From assembly GCF_019029495.1 (NCBI RefSeq), contig NZ_JAERQM010000007.1, forward strand, positions 164,082 to 228,081: a DNA stretch of 64,000 bases, read 5' to 3'. The number at the start of each line of letters is the position of its first letter. Position 1 is the first letter of the stretch. Source of the stretch: Falsiroseomonas oleicola (GTDB lineage: Bacteria; Pseudomonadota; Alphaproteobacteria; Acetobacterales; Acetobacteraceae). The notes below the pieces were generated by a model. The model searched no databases and was not told where the DNA came from. It saw nothing but the letters and a program-made list of their open reading frames with translations. Shown here piece after piece: positions 18,286-27,570 of the stretch. The translations under genes and the position numbers were made by a program.

Positions 18286-19238
18286 GCAAGACGGCGGATT
18301 ACGCCTGGCTCGACGGCAAGCTGGTGCCCTGGGCCAATGCCACCATGCACATCTCCACCGAATGCGTGCTGCGCGGGGAGAATGTGTTCGAGGGCATCCG
18401 TGCCTATTGGAACGAGGAGCAGCAGGAGCTTTTCACCTTCCGTCACGCCGACCACATCGCCCGGCTGCGCCAGGGCGCGCGAATCATGCGCATGACGATT
18501 CCGTATTCCGATGCGGAGATCGAGGCGGCGAGCCTGGAACTCATCCGCGCCTGCAACTACCGGGAGACGATCCACTACCGCCCCGTGGTCTACTTCGCCG
18601 AGGGCGAGCTGACGCATTACCTGCCCAGCGAAATCCGCACCGGCTTCTTCATCCTCGCCTTCTCCATGCCGTCCAAGAAGGTGCAGGAGACCGGCGTGAA
18701 AAGCGCCATCAGCACCTGGCGCCGCAACAGCGACCTGGCCTCCCCGTCGCGCATCAAGTCCGGCGCGAACTACCACAACTCGCGCCTCGCCTATATCGAG
18801 GCGCGGATGAACGGCATGGGCCCGCCGGTGATGCTGAACGCCGCCGGCAAGGTGGCGGAAGGCCCCGGCGCCTGCGTGATGATCGTCCGGCACGGCAAGC
18901 TCATCACGCCGCCTGTGACCGCCGACATCCTCGAATCCATCACGCGCGAGACTCTGATGGAGCTGGCGCGGGAGGAGCTTGGCATGGAGGTTGTGGAGCG
19001 CGATGTCGACCGCTCCGAGCTCTACGTCGCCGACGAGGCTTTCTTCTGCGGCAGCGGCGCGGAGGTGCTGCCGATGGTCTCGATCGACCACTACGACATC
19101 GGCGACGGCACGCCGGGCGAGGTCACCCGCAGACTGCAGACGCTCTACAACGATGCGGTGCGCGGTCGCCTCGAAAAATACCGGCACTGGCTGACGCCGG
19201 TCTGGCGCGGCAATGCGACGAAGGCGGCCGCGGAATGA
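18282..19238 (+). CDS. class IV aminotransferase (branched-chain aminotransferase-like)
   Basis: 318-residue PLP enzyme of fold type IV. TECVLRGENVFEGIRAYW near the N-terminus and Lys159 in SRIKSGANYHNSRLAYIEA mark the active site; Lys159 falls where IlvE carries its Schiff-base lysine. It resembles branched-chain or D-amino-acid transaminases. Start and stop overlap both neighbours by four bases, so it is translated as part of the same operon, between hyuA and a ThDP enzyme. That setting suggests amino-acid or hydantoin-derived amino-acid catabolism rather than isoleucine/valine synthesis. Confidence 0.87.
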   Translation: MSKTADYAWLDGKLVPWANATMHISTECVLRGENVFEGIRAYWNEEQQELFTFRHADHIARLRQGARIMRMTIPYSDAEIEAASLELIRACNYRETIHYRPVVYFAEGELTHYLPSEIRTGFFILAFSMPSKKVQETGVKSAISTWRRNSDLASPSRIKSGANYHNSRLAYIEARMNGMGPPVMLNAAGKVAEGPGACVMIVRHGKLITPPVTADILESITRETLMELAREELGMEVVERDVDRSELYVADEAFFCGSGAEVLPMVSIDHYDIGDGTPGEVTRRLQTLYNDAVRGRLEKYRHWLTPVWRGNATKAAAE

Positions 19239-20899
19239 CGCGCAGCGTTGGAAGGCTGGTCGCCGAAAGCCTCGCCGCGCATGGCGTGGATTTGTTGTTC
19301 TGCGTGCCGGGCGAGAGTTTTCTCGGGCTGACGGATGCGCTGGTGGATGTGCCGGCGCTGAAACTCGTCGTCTGCCGGCATGAAGGCGGCGCGGCCTATA
19401 TGGCCGCCGCCGATGGCCGCATGCGCGCCGGGCGCGCGGGCGTCTGCATGGTCTCGCGCGGCCCGGGCGTCTCCAACGCCATGATCGGCCTGCACACGGC
19501 CTTTCACGACGCCATCCCTATGGTGCTTTTGATCGGCCAGGTGGAACGCCGCGACCGTGGCCGCGGCGCTCTTCAGGAGCAGAATTACGAAAAGTACCTG
19601 GCGGATACGGTGAAGGCCGTGATCCCGGTGGACATGGCATCGCAGGCCAGCGAGGCCATCGCCCGTGCCTTCCACCTCGCCGAATCCGGCACGCCCGGCC
19701 CTGTGGCGGTGGTGCTGCCGGAGGATGTGCTGGACGACGACGCCAGCGAAATCCCACTCGCAAAACCCCGCATCCGCGCCACCCCCGGCCCGGCACCCTC
19801 ACAGGTGGAGGAATTGGCAAAACGCCTGGCCGCCGCGCAGCGCCCGGTGGTGCTGGTCGGTGGCGCCATGGATGGCCCGCCGGAGGCGCTGGCCGCGCTG
19901 AAGCGCCTGGCCGAGGAATGGTCGCTGCCCGTCGCGCCGACGCATCGCCGCCCGCATCTGTTCGACAGCCACCACCCCAACTATGCCGGCTATATCGGCA
20001 ACCGCGTGCAGCCGCCGCTGATGGCGGCGCTGCGGGAGGCGGACCTGCTGGTGGCGCTGGGCGAGCGGATGACCGATGTGGTCAGCCAGTCCTACACCTG
20101 GCCCACGGCGCCCGATCCGCAGATCCCGCTGGTGCATGTCTGGCCCGATCCCTCGGAGCTCAACCGCGTTTTCCGCGCCGACCTGCCCATGGCCTGTGAC
20201 CCGGCCTTGCTGGTGGAGGCGCTGCTCGCCCGCAAGACTCCGCCGACGCCCCCCGGCCGCGCCGCCTGGATCGCCCGGCTGCACGGCTTGCACCGCGACC
20301 TGACCGCGCCGCGCCACGAACCGGCGCCGGACGGCGTGAATTTCTCCGCCGTCTGCATCGCCGTGGCGGCGCGGATGACGGCGGATGCTGTGCTGACCAC
20401 GGATGCCGGCAATTTCACGAGTTTCGTGCACCGCCACATCCCGTTCCGCCCGGGCCAGATGTTCCTGGGCTCCGCCGTCGGCGGCATGGGCGCCGGGATG
20501 CCGATGGCGGTCGCGGCCAGCATCCGGCATCCGGGGCGGCAGGTGATTGCCGTCACGGGCGATGGCGGCGCGCTGATGACCGGCAACGAGATCGCCACGG
20601 CCATGCGCCACGGCGCCGCGCCGGTGCTGCTGATCTCCGACAACCGCACCTATGGCTCGATCGGCATGCACCACGCCAATCGCTATCCGGGCCGCAATTT
20701 TTCAAGCGCGGCGGATCTGGTGAATCCGGACTTCGCTGCCTGGGGCCGGGCCTTCGGGGCGGAGGGATTCACCATCGCCACGGAGGACGACATCGCACCG
20801 GTGCTCGACGCCGCCCTGGCGCCGCGCCGGGTGCCGGCGGTGGTGCATGTGCACGCCTCCGCGCTCCAGGTCACGGCCTGGAAGCGGCTGAAGGGCTAG
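19235..20899 (+). CDS. thiamine-diphosphate enzyme (acetolactate synthase-like)
   Basis: 554-residue ThDP enzyme with the three acetolactate-synthase-like domains. The catalytic Glu is in VVCRHEGGAAYMAAADG; the central domain spans about residues 190-320; the cofactor motif VTGDGGALMTGNE to LISDNRTYGSIGMHH (GDG...DN) lies near residue 450. Acetolactate synthase, benzoylformate decarboxylase and sulfoacetaldehyde acetyltransferase share this layout. As the last gene of the operon it could decarboxylate the 2-oxoacid made by the preceding transaminase. No regulatory-subunit gene is present, which argues against a biosynthetic IlvB. Confidence 0.85.
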   Translation: MTRSVGRLVAESLAAHGVDLLFCVPGESFLGLTDALVDVPALKLVVCRHEGGAAYMAAADGRMRAGRAGVCMVSRGPGVSNAMIGLHTAFHDAIPMVLLIGQVERRDRGRGALQEQNYEKYLADTVKAVIPVDMASQASEAIARAFHLAESGTPGPVAVVLPEDVLDDDASEIPLAKPRIRATPGPAPSQVEELAKRLAAAQRPVVLVGGAMDGPPEALAALKRLAEEWSLPVAPTHRRPHLFDSHHPNYAGYIGNRVQPPLMAALREADLLVALGERMTDVVSQSYTWPTAPDPQIPLVHVWPDPSELNRVFRADLPMACDPALLVEALLARKTPPTPPGRAAWIARLHGLHRDLTAPRHEPAPDGVNFSAVCIAVAARMTADAVLTTDAGNFTSFVHRHIPFRPGQMFLGSAVGGMGAGMPMAVAASIRHPGRQVIAVTGDGGALMTGNEIATAMRHGAAPVLLISDNRTYGSIGMHHANRYPGRNFSSAADLVNPDFAAWGRAFGAEGFTIATEDDIAPVLDAALAPRRVPAVVHVHASALQVTAWKRLKG

Positions 20900-21279
20900 G
20901 CGGGCGCAGGCTGGGCGGGCCGTCGGGCCGCCCAGTCCAGCAGCGCGTCCAGCACGGGGCACAGCGCTTCCCCCCAGGCTGTCAGCGCATAGTCCACCCG
21001 TGGCGGCACCTGGGCGTGCAGGGTGCGGGTGACGAGCCCGTCACGCTCCAGCTCCCGCAGATGCTGGGTCAGCATCTTCTGCGACACGGCGGGAATCGCC
21101 CGCTCCAATTCGGAGAAACGCAGCACGCCGCCGCCGAAGAGCTGGAACAGGATTTCCATCTTCCAGCGCCCGTCCAGCAGGCGCAGCGCGGCGTCCACCC
21201 CGGCGGCGGCCATTTCGGGGGTCACATCCGCCAGCTTACCCGTGGGTGAGTAGCTGACCTTCCGGTCGGTTCTGGCCAT
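20896..21279 (-). CDS. HxlR-family winged-helix regulator
   Basis: 127-residue MarR-like regulator of the HxlR class: [40 protein letters not shown] and [20 protein letters not shown] are the family helix-turn-helix and wing. The ATG at 21279 ([12 protein letters not shown]) is preferred over an in-frame ATG at 21345 because it leaves a shared promoter with the divergent NTF2-like gene. Its stop overlaps that of the convergent ThDP gene by four bases. Confidence 0.9.
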   Translation of the reverse strand: MARTDRKVSYSPTGKLADVTPEMAAAGVDAALRLLDGRWKMEILFQLFGGGVLRFSELERAIPAVSQKMLTQHLRELERDGLVTRTLHAQVPPRVDYALTAWGEALCPVLDALLDWAARRPAQPAPA

Positions 21280-21334
21280 GCGGCAGCCTACCGCGCATCT
21301 CCATGGCCAGCCAATCACCGGATCGGATCGCGTC

Positions 21335-21664
21335 ATGACCCTCACTTTGCCGGCGACACTCGCCAGCTATTTCGCCGCCAAGAACCGCCACGACACGCCG
21401 GCCCTGCTGGGCTGCTTCAGCGCCCAGGCCAGGGTGCGGGACGAGGGCCAGGACATCACCGGCCTGCCTGCCATCCGCGCCTGGATCGAGCAGACCAGCG
21501 CCCGCTACGCCGTGCAGGCCGAGCCCCTGGATTGCCGCGAGGAGGCGGGGCGCCGCATCGTCCGCGCCAATGTCTCCGGCAACTTCCCCGGCAGCCCGGC
21601 CGTGCTGACCTTCCGCTTCGGCCTCGCCGCCGACGGGCGGATCGACGCGCTGGAGATCGGCTGA
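21335..21664 (+). CDS. NTF2-like/SnoaL-fold small protein
   Basis: 109 residues with the cone-shaped NTF2-like pattern: an N-terminal helix [20 protein letters not shown], then [20 protein letters not shown], and a beta-rich tail ending [10 protein letters not shown]. Such proteins often bind small ligands or act as minor enzymes. It is divergent from the HxlR regulator, which typically controls its divergent neighbour. The ATG at 21335 removes a non-conserved N-terminal extension. Confidence 0.78.
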   Translation: MTLTLPATLASYFAAKNRHDTPALLGCFSAQARVRDEGQDITGLPAIRAWIEQTSARYAVQAEPLDCREEAGRRIVRANVSGNFPGSPAVLTFRFGLAADGRIDALEIG

Positions 21665-21753
21665 ACCGCCTCCAGCCGCCGGTGTCACGCCCACCCCCTC
21701 CCCGCCCGCCTCGTTTTGCCATACCCATGCGGCAAAGCGCCCGAGGGAACAGC

Positions 21754-22857
21754 ATGGACCAGGTGGATTGCGTGGTGGTGGGGGCAGGGGTCGTCGGCCT
21801 GGCCGTGGCGCGGGCGCTGGCCCAGGCGGGGCGGGAAGTGCTGGTGCTGGACGCCGCGGAGGGCATCGGCACCGAGACCTCCTCCCGCAATTCGGAGGTG
21901 ATCCACGCCGGCATCTACTACAAGGCCGGCAGCCTGATGGCGAAGACCTGCGTCGCCGGCAAATGGAAGCTGTATGACTACTGCGACAGCCACGGCGTGC
22001 CCTATCGCAACTGCGGCAAGCTGATCGTCGCCACCAGCGACGCGGAGGCCGAGCAGCTGGAGGGCATCCGCCAGCGCGCCGCCGCCAATGGCGTGGACGA
22101 CCTGCGCTTCATCTCGGGCGCGGAGGCGCGGGGCATGGAGGCCTCGCTGTCCTGCACCGCCGCACTGGTCTCGCCTTCCACCGGCATCATCGACAGCCAC
22201 GCCTATATGCTGGCGCTTCAGGGCGATGCCGAGGATGCGGGGGCCATGTTCGCCTTTCACGCCCCCGTGCTGCGCGGCCGGGTGGCGGGGGATGCGGTGG
22301 AGATCGAGGTCGGCGGGGCGGAGCCGATGGCGCTGTCCTGCAACCTGCTGGTGAACTCCGCCGGGCTGCATGCCCCGGCCCTGGCGCGCAGGATCGAGGG
22401 CATGCCCGCCGCGCACATCCCCGGCGCCTTCTACGCCAAGGGCAACTACTTCAGCCTGACCGCAAAATCCCCCTTCAGCCGGCTGATCTATCCGGTGCCG
22501 GTGCCGGGCGGCCTCGGCACGCATCTGACCATCGATCTCGGCGGTCAGGCGCGGTTCGGGCCGGATGTCGAATGGATCGAGGCCATCGACTACAATGTCG
22601 ATCCGCGGCGCGGGGAGCTGTTCTACGACTCCATCCGCCGCTGGTGGCCGGAACTGCCGGATGGCGCGCTGGCCCCCGGCTATTCCGGCATTCGCCCGAA
22701 GACGGTGCCGAAGGGCGCGCCGGGGCAGGATTTCGTCATCCAGGGTCCGGCGACGCATGGCGTGCCGGGGCTGGTGAACCTGTTCGGCATCGAGAGCCCC
22801 GGCCTGACGGCCTCCCTCGCCTTGGCGGAGGAGGTGATGGGGGTGGTGCGGGCCTGA
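21754..22857 (+). CDS. FAD-dependent oxidoreductase (L-2-hydroxyglutarate oxidase-like)
   Basis: 367-residue DAO-family flavoprotein. The Rossmann motif [20 protein letters not shown] starts at residue 4, followed by [14 protein letters not shown] and a C-terminal [17 protein letters not shown], the pattern of LhgO/YgaF-type 2-hydroxyacid oxidases that pass electrons to the quinone pool. GAGGGAAC lies just before the ATG at 21754. It is the last gene before the CRISPR leader. Confidence 0.85.
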   Translation: MDQVDCVVVGAGVVGLAVARALAQAGREVLVLDAAEGIGTETSSRNSEVIHAGIYYKAGSLMAKTCVAGKWKLYDYCDSHGVPYRNCGKLIVATSDAEAEQLEGIRQRAAANGVDDLRFISGAEARGMEASLSCTAALVSPSTGIIDSHAYMLALQGDAEDAGAMFAFHAPVLRGRVAGDAVEIEVGGAEPMALSCNLLVNSAGLHAPALARRIEGMPAAHIPGAFYAKGNYFSLTAKSPFSRLIYPVPVPGGLGTHLTIDLGGQARFGPDVEWIEAIDYNVDPRRGELFYDSIRRWWPELPDGALAPGYSGIRPKTVPKGAPGQDFVIQGPATHGVPGLVNLFGIESPGLTASLALAEEVMGVVRA

Positions 22858-22995
22858 AATTCCCCCCAATCTGCCCGCCCTAGGCCTGGACGGGCTGCCT
22901 TGACCGTGCGCTTGGCCACGCTTCAGAGGGTGGTTCAGATCGGTACGTTCGTTGACAGATGAATCTGCCAGGATATTCAAGGGTATCCAGGAAGA
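22858..22995 (+). promoter_or_regulatory. candidate CRISPR leader
   Basis: The non-coding stretch between the oxidoreductase stop and the first repeat becomes relatively AT-rich over its last ~70 bp. It lies on the side where all repeats match the consensus, while the opposite end is degenerate, as expected for leader and trailer. It would contain the pre-crRNA promoter and integration signals; no box is called with certainty. Confidence 0.55.
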
Positions 22996-25954
22996 GTGTT
23001 CCCCGCAGGCGCGGGGATGAACCGGTCCACCCGCCGAGGCCCTTGGCCACCAGCGAGTGTTCCCCGCAGGCGCGGGGATGAACCGTCGCGGTTCGGGCCG
23101 AACACCCGGGCGCTGAAGTGTTCCCCGCAGGCGCGGGGATGAACCGGGCCGCACGTCCGATCCGGTCGGCGCGCTGCTGTGTTCCCCGCAGGCGCGGGGA
23201 TGAACCGGTGCCGGCTCCTACGGGTGGCTTTACGACGATGTGTTCCCCGCAGGCGCGGGGATGAACCGAAGTGAACCTGCGTGAAACTGCGAACGTCATC
23301 GTGTTCCCCGCAGGCGCGGGGATGAACCGGAAGCTTGGCCCGTGGGAAACCCTGCCGACGCGTGTTCCCCGCAGGCGCGGGGATGAACCGCCGTCCTGGC
23401 CGAGCGGCAGCGCATCGCCGCCGTGTTCCCCGCAGGCGCGGGGATGAACCGGTGACTATGCCGGGCGGCGCGACAATTCCAGAGTGTTCCCCGCAGGCGC
23501 GGGGATGAACCGGGCTGGGCCGCCAGCGCGCAGGCGTTCCGGGTGTGTTCCCCGCAGGCGCGGGGATGAACCGTAGGTGCCGGACACGAGCGGGAGTAGC
23601 GCGAAGTGTTCCCCGCAGGCGCGGGGATGAACCGGATGACAGACGATGCCGGCTGACCGCACGCCCGTGTTCCCCGCAGGCGCGGGGATGAACCGGTGGT
23701 AGGCGTCGGCTTCGTCCACCAGCTGGCGTGTTCCCCGCAGGCGCGGGGATGAACCGGCCTACCAGATGCCTGACGGCACGCTGGTGATGTGTTCCCCGCA
23801 GGCGCGGGGATGAACCGGCGGGTCCGCCAGGATGAGGCGGTAGTGGCCTGTGTTCCCCGCAGGCGCGGGGATGAACCGGTCTGGCACGACCCGCATGCCG
23901 GGCACGGCTCGTGTTCCCCGCAGGCGCGGGGATGAACCGGCTGACGTTCTGCTTCTGGTTGGCGCGGGTCTGTGTTCCCCGCAGGCGCGGGGATGAACCT
24001 GCGTTCCGTTCCAGGATCGCCGGCTGGAGAATGTGTTCCCCGCAGGCGCGGGGATGAACCGGCGGCCGAGACGTCGGCAGAGCGCGAACAGCTGTGTTCC
24101 CCGCAGGCGCGGGGATGAACCGAACCCTCTGCCTGGCTTCATGCAGCCTCGGGTGTGTTCCCCGCAGGCGCGGGGATGAACCGCATCCGTCGACCTCGAC
24201 GTTCTGTACGGCGGCGTGTTCCCCGCAGGCGCGGGGATGAACCGGCTGACGTTCTGCTTCTGGTTGGCGCGGGTCTGTGTTCCCCGCAGGCGCGGGGATG
24301 AACCTGCGTTCCGTTCCAGGATCGCCGGCTGGAGAATGTGTTCCCCGCAGGCGCGGGGATGAACCGGCGGCCGAGACGTCGGCAGAGCGCGAACAGCTGT
24401 GTTCCCCGCAGGCGCGGGGATGAACCGAACCCTCTGCCTGGCTTCATGCAGCCTCGGGTGTGTTCCCCGCAGGCGCGGGGATGAACCGCATCCGTCGACC
24501 TCGACGTTCTGTACGGCGGCGTGTTCCCCGCAGGCGCGGGGATGAACCGGCTGACGTTCTGCTTCTGGTTGGCGCGGGTCTGTGTTCCCCGCAGGCGCGG
24601 GGATGAACCTGCTGATCCAGGCGCACGCATGAGCGAGGCCCTCGTGTTCCCCGCAGGCGCGGGGATGAACCGCCACCGCTACCGGCTCATCCGCAGAGAG
24701 GGCAGTGTTCCCCGCAGGCGCGGGGATGAACCGGCCCGACACGCCGGGCGCGACCCGAAGCACTAGTGTTCCCCGCAGGCGCGGGGATGAACCGCACCAG
24801 CAGAGGTTGGCGAAGAAGGGGAGAGGGTGTTCCCCGCAGGCGCGGGGATGAACCGGAACAGGCTCAGGTACTCTGGCTGGCGCGGATGTGTTCCCCGCAG
24901 GCGCGGGGATGAACCGGCGTAGTCGTGCCGACCCCAATCCTGACGCTGGTGTTCCCCGCAGGCGCGGGGATGAACCGTTGTCGCTGGTCCCGCCGAACAG
25001 GCTCTGGCCCGTGTTCCCCGCAGGCGCGGGGATGAACCGCCCGTAGCCGCCTCGTCTGGCCAGGACGCCTCGTGTTCCCCGCAGGCGCGGGGATGAACCG
25101 GGCCCGCAACTGCGCTTCCAGGTCCGCCAGGCGTGTTCCCCGCAGGCGCGGGGATGAACCGTCGTCGTAATCCGCATCCTGCTCGCCCAGCAGGTGTTCC
25201 CCGCAGGCGCGGGGATGAACCGCTCGGGTCCGGCATCGTGACGCCGGGGTCCTCGTGTTCCCCGCAGGCGCGGGGATGAACCGGTGAGCGACGCTGGCGT
25301 GCCGCTCGGCGCGTTGTGTTCCCCGCAGGCGCGGGGATGAACCTCGCACCGGCCCCCAGTTCAGCAGCCGCCGTGAGTGTTCCCCGCAGGCGCGGGGATG
25401 AACCGAGCGCGCTCGGGTCTACTGGCACGACCAGACCGTGTTCCCCGCAGGCGCGGGGATGAACCGTACGGCGGCCAGCATTTCAGGTCATGCTGCAGGT
25501 GTTCCCCGCAGGCGCGGGGATGAACCGTGGCGGTGCATCGCCGCATCCATCGCCTCGCCGTGTTCCCCGCAGGCGCGGGGATGAACCGGTCAGCCCCGCG
25601 TGCGACCACTGCTACGCCGAGTGTTCCCCGCAGGCGCGGGGATGAACCGACAGGCTGGGCTGGCGCCTGCCGTCGCGCCGGGTGTTCCCCGCAGGCGCGG
25701 GGATGAACCGCGGCCTTGCTGGACGATTCGGCGCTGGCCGACGTGTTCCCCGCAGGCGCGGGGATGAACCCATGCCAATGACCCACCCGTGTTCAGTGAA
25801 AGAGTGTTCCCCGCAGGCGCGGGGATGAACCGCGGTGCTGGTCGCGCGCCATGCTCGCATGGGCGTGTTCCCCGCAGGTGCAGGGATGAACCCTGGTCCT
25901 CGGGCGCGGCGTTGACGATTGCCGCGTGTGCCCCAAAGGCGTGGGGACGCACCG
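22996..25954 (+). CRISPR. type I-E-like CRISPR array, 49 repeats, 48 spacers
   Basis: 29-bp repeats (GTGTTCCCCGC ... GGGGATGAACCG, with a CCCCGC/GCGGGG hairpin) recur every 61 bp, with 62 bp at two places, giving 32- or 33-nt spacers. The repeat has the type I-E form. By hand I count 49 repeats; the first starts at 22996. Repeats 17, 22, 27 and 39 end in T, and repeat 46 ends in C. The last two, at 25865 and 25926, are degenerate, marking the trailer on the right. Six spacers are repeats of others, leaving about 42 distinct. No cas gene lies in the window, so interference would rely on Cas proteins encoded elsewhere. Confidence 0.97.
23940..24549 (+). repeat. tandem duplication of a five-spacer block within the CRISPR array
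   Basis: A 305-bp block of five spacer-repeat units (spacers 16-20) is followed immediately by an identical copy (spacers 21-25), and then by a third copy of the first spacer (spacer 26, from 24550). The repeat variant ending in T after the first spacer is carried in all three copies (23972, 24277, 24582). This is the mark of unequal recombination between repeats, not independent acquisition. Confidence 0.93.
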
Positions 25955-26048
25955 AACGTCCCTTCCCACAGCCATCTCTCGCCCATGCCGGTCGGCCGTC
26001 AGTCCAACCGCAGGCCGGCGGGGCACACAGAACGTGCCCCGCCTGAAT

Positions 26049-26759
26049 TCACAGCGTGAAGGTCACGCCGATCTCCGGCACCAGCACCTTCGCCTTGGCC
26101 CCCGCCATCTCCCGCTCGAAGACCGAGGCATCCGGGGCGATCATCGGGAAGGTGCCGAAATGGCAGGGGATGGCGGTGGTGACGGACGGGAGAAAACGCT
26201 GCACGGCCAGGGCGCCGCGCTTGCCGTCCATGGTGAAGCGGTCGCCCACCGGCACCATCGCGACCGTCGGGCTGTGCAGCTCCCCGATCAGGGCCATGTC
26301 GCCGAACACCTCGGTATCGCCCATGTGATAGATCACCGGCTCGCCCTTGGCCTTCGGCGTGATCACCAGCCCGCCCGGCAGGCCGAGGTCCTGGGTGATG
26401 CCGTTCTCGTCCATGACGGAGGAGGAGTGGAAGGCGATGGTCAGCGTCACCGAGAAATCATCCTGCTGGGTGGTGCCGCCGGTGTTCATCGGGTCCATGG
26501 CCTTCAGCCCCTGGCGGGCCAGCCACATGCAGATCTCGAAATTCGCCACCACCTTGGCGCCGGTGCGCTGATGGATCGCCAGCGTGTCGCCGACATGGTC
26601 GCTATGGCCATGCGTCAGCAGCACATGGGTGGCGCCGGCGCTGGCCGCCTCGGCATCGCCCTGGAACACGGGATTGCCGGTCAGGAAGGGGTCGATCATC
26701 ACGACCGAATTGCCGAATTCCAGGCGATAGGCCGAATGCCCGAACCAGGTGATTTTCAT
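26049..26759 (-). CDS. UPF0173-type metal-dependent hydrolase
   Basis: 236-residue MBL-fold protein of the UPF0173/YtkL group. It opens with MKITWFGHSAYRLE, has THVLLTHGHSDHVGDTLAI as the HxHxDH metal site, IYHMGDTEVFGDMALIGE, and a C-terminal IPCHFGTFPMI histidine. These are the family's fixed positions. The substrate is unknown for the family. It lies just past the CRISPR trailer and 52 bp downstream of a thioesterase gene on the same strand. Confidence 0.92.
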   Translation of the reverse strand: MKITWFGHSAYRLEFGNSVVMIDPFLTGNPVFQGDAEAASAGATHVLLTHGHSDHVGDTLAIHQRTGAKVVANFEICMWLARQGLKAMDPMNTGGTTQQDDFSVTLTIAFHSSSVMDENGITQDLGLPGGLVITPKAKGEPVIYHMGDTEVFGDMALIGELHSPTVAMVPVGDRFTMDGKRGALAVQRFLPSVTTAIPCHFGTFPMIAPDASVFEREMAGAKAKVLVPEIGVTFTL

Positions 26760-26811
26760 GAATGGTCTCCGTCTGTCGCTGGCGCCTTCTAGACCATGGG
26801 CGCGGGCCGCG

Positions 26812-27222
26812 TCACCGCGCGGCCAGGATCTTCCAGACGCCGGTGGCGGCCACCACGCTGGTGTCGCCCGCCTTCAGCAGGCCGCGCACGAAGACCACGC
26901 TGCGGGTCTGCCGCGTGATCTCCCCTGATCCCACCAGGAACTGCCCCGGCATGGCCGCGGCCAGGTAGTGCAAATCGAGCTGGATGGTGGCGAGGTTCAT
27001 GCCCCCGCCGATCGCCTGCCGCACCATCAGCCCCAGGCTGTGGTCCATGAAGGTGGCGAGGATGCCGCCATGGATGACGCCGCGCCCATTGGCGTGGTCC
27101 GCTCGCGCCTGGAAGCCGTATTCGGCCCCCCGCACCCAGAGCGGATCGGCCACCGCCGGAAGGCCGGAGGGGGTGACGATACGCCAACCTGTGGCGGCCG
27201 GATCGAAGTCGGGGCTCTGCAT
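26812..27222 (-). CDS. PaaI-family hotdog thioesterase
   Basis: 136-residue single hotdog-fold protein. NGRGVIHGGILATFMDHSLG holds the HGG motif and the acidic residue of PaaI/YbgC-like acyl-CoA thioesterases, and IQLDLHYLAAAMPGQFLVG is the following strand pair. It would hydrolyse an acyl-CoA; the acyl group is unknown. Upstream (to its right) it abuts a transposase remnant. Confidence 0.87.
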   Translation of the reverse strand: MQSPDFDPAATGWRIVTPSGLPAVADPLWVRGAEYGFQARADHANGRGVIHGGILATFMDHSLGLMVRQAIGGGMNLATIQLDLHYLAAAMPGQFLVGSGEITRQTRSVVFVRGLLKAGDTSVVAATGVWKILAAR

Positions 27223-27226
27223 CGGC

Positions 27227-27352
27227 TTAGGTATTCGGTCCCAGCATTTGGCGCATCCGGCCGATGATGATGAGCCCTGGCGTCGAGGTCCAGACCTTGC
27301 CGGTGTATTCTTCGGGCGCGCGGCCGGTGAGCGCCTTGAGCCTGCGGTGCCT
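27227..27352 (-). pseudogene. C-terminal remnant of an IS481-type transposase
   Basis: The last ~40 codons read RRLKALTGRAPEEYTGKVW and finish MRQMLGPNT. This closely follows the usual IS481/IS3-group transposase ending (KAL.G.TPYEY...WT.EP, then ...H.M.GLNT). No catalytic DDE core lies upstream in any frame; further upstream the frame carries unrelated sequence. So only the tail of an insertion sequence is left. The sequence from here to about 27570 holds nothing else I recognise and is less GC-rich. Confidence 0.65.
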
Positions 27353-27570
27353 GGGCCGCCCTGCCTGTGTGGAGGGCGTCGCGCTAGCCCAACGAACCTG
27401 GCCCACAGCGGACCCCTCCATTCCTTCGAATGATCGCGCCATCCAATTTTCGGCAGCCAACCAGACCAGCACGATCCAATATCTATCGAATAAGCAACAC
27501 ATCGACTTCACCACAGTTTGGATGTGTGACAGATTAGTTCGAATGTCAACTGCCGGATAAATTGCCGATC

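Noticed and set aside
22880..25986. Long minus-strand open frames through the CRISPR array with recurring FIPAPAGNT, VHPRACGEH and GSSPRLRGT peptides
   Set aside because: They arise because the 61-bp repeat period leaves a remainder of one base, cycling the repeat through three frames without stops. Such peptides are a well-known false annotation; no ribosome sites or domain.
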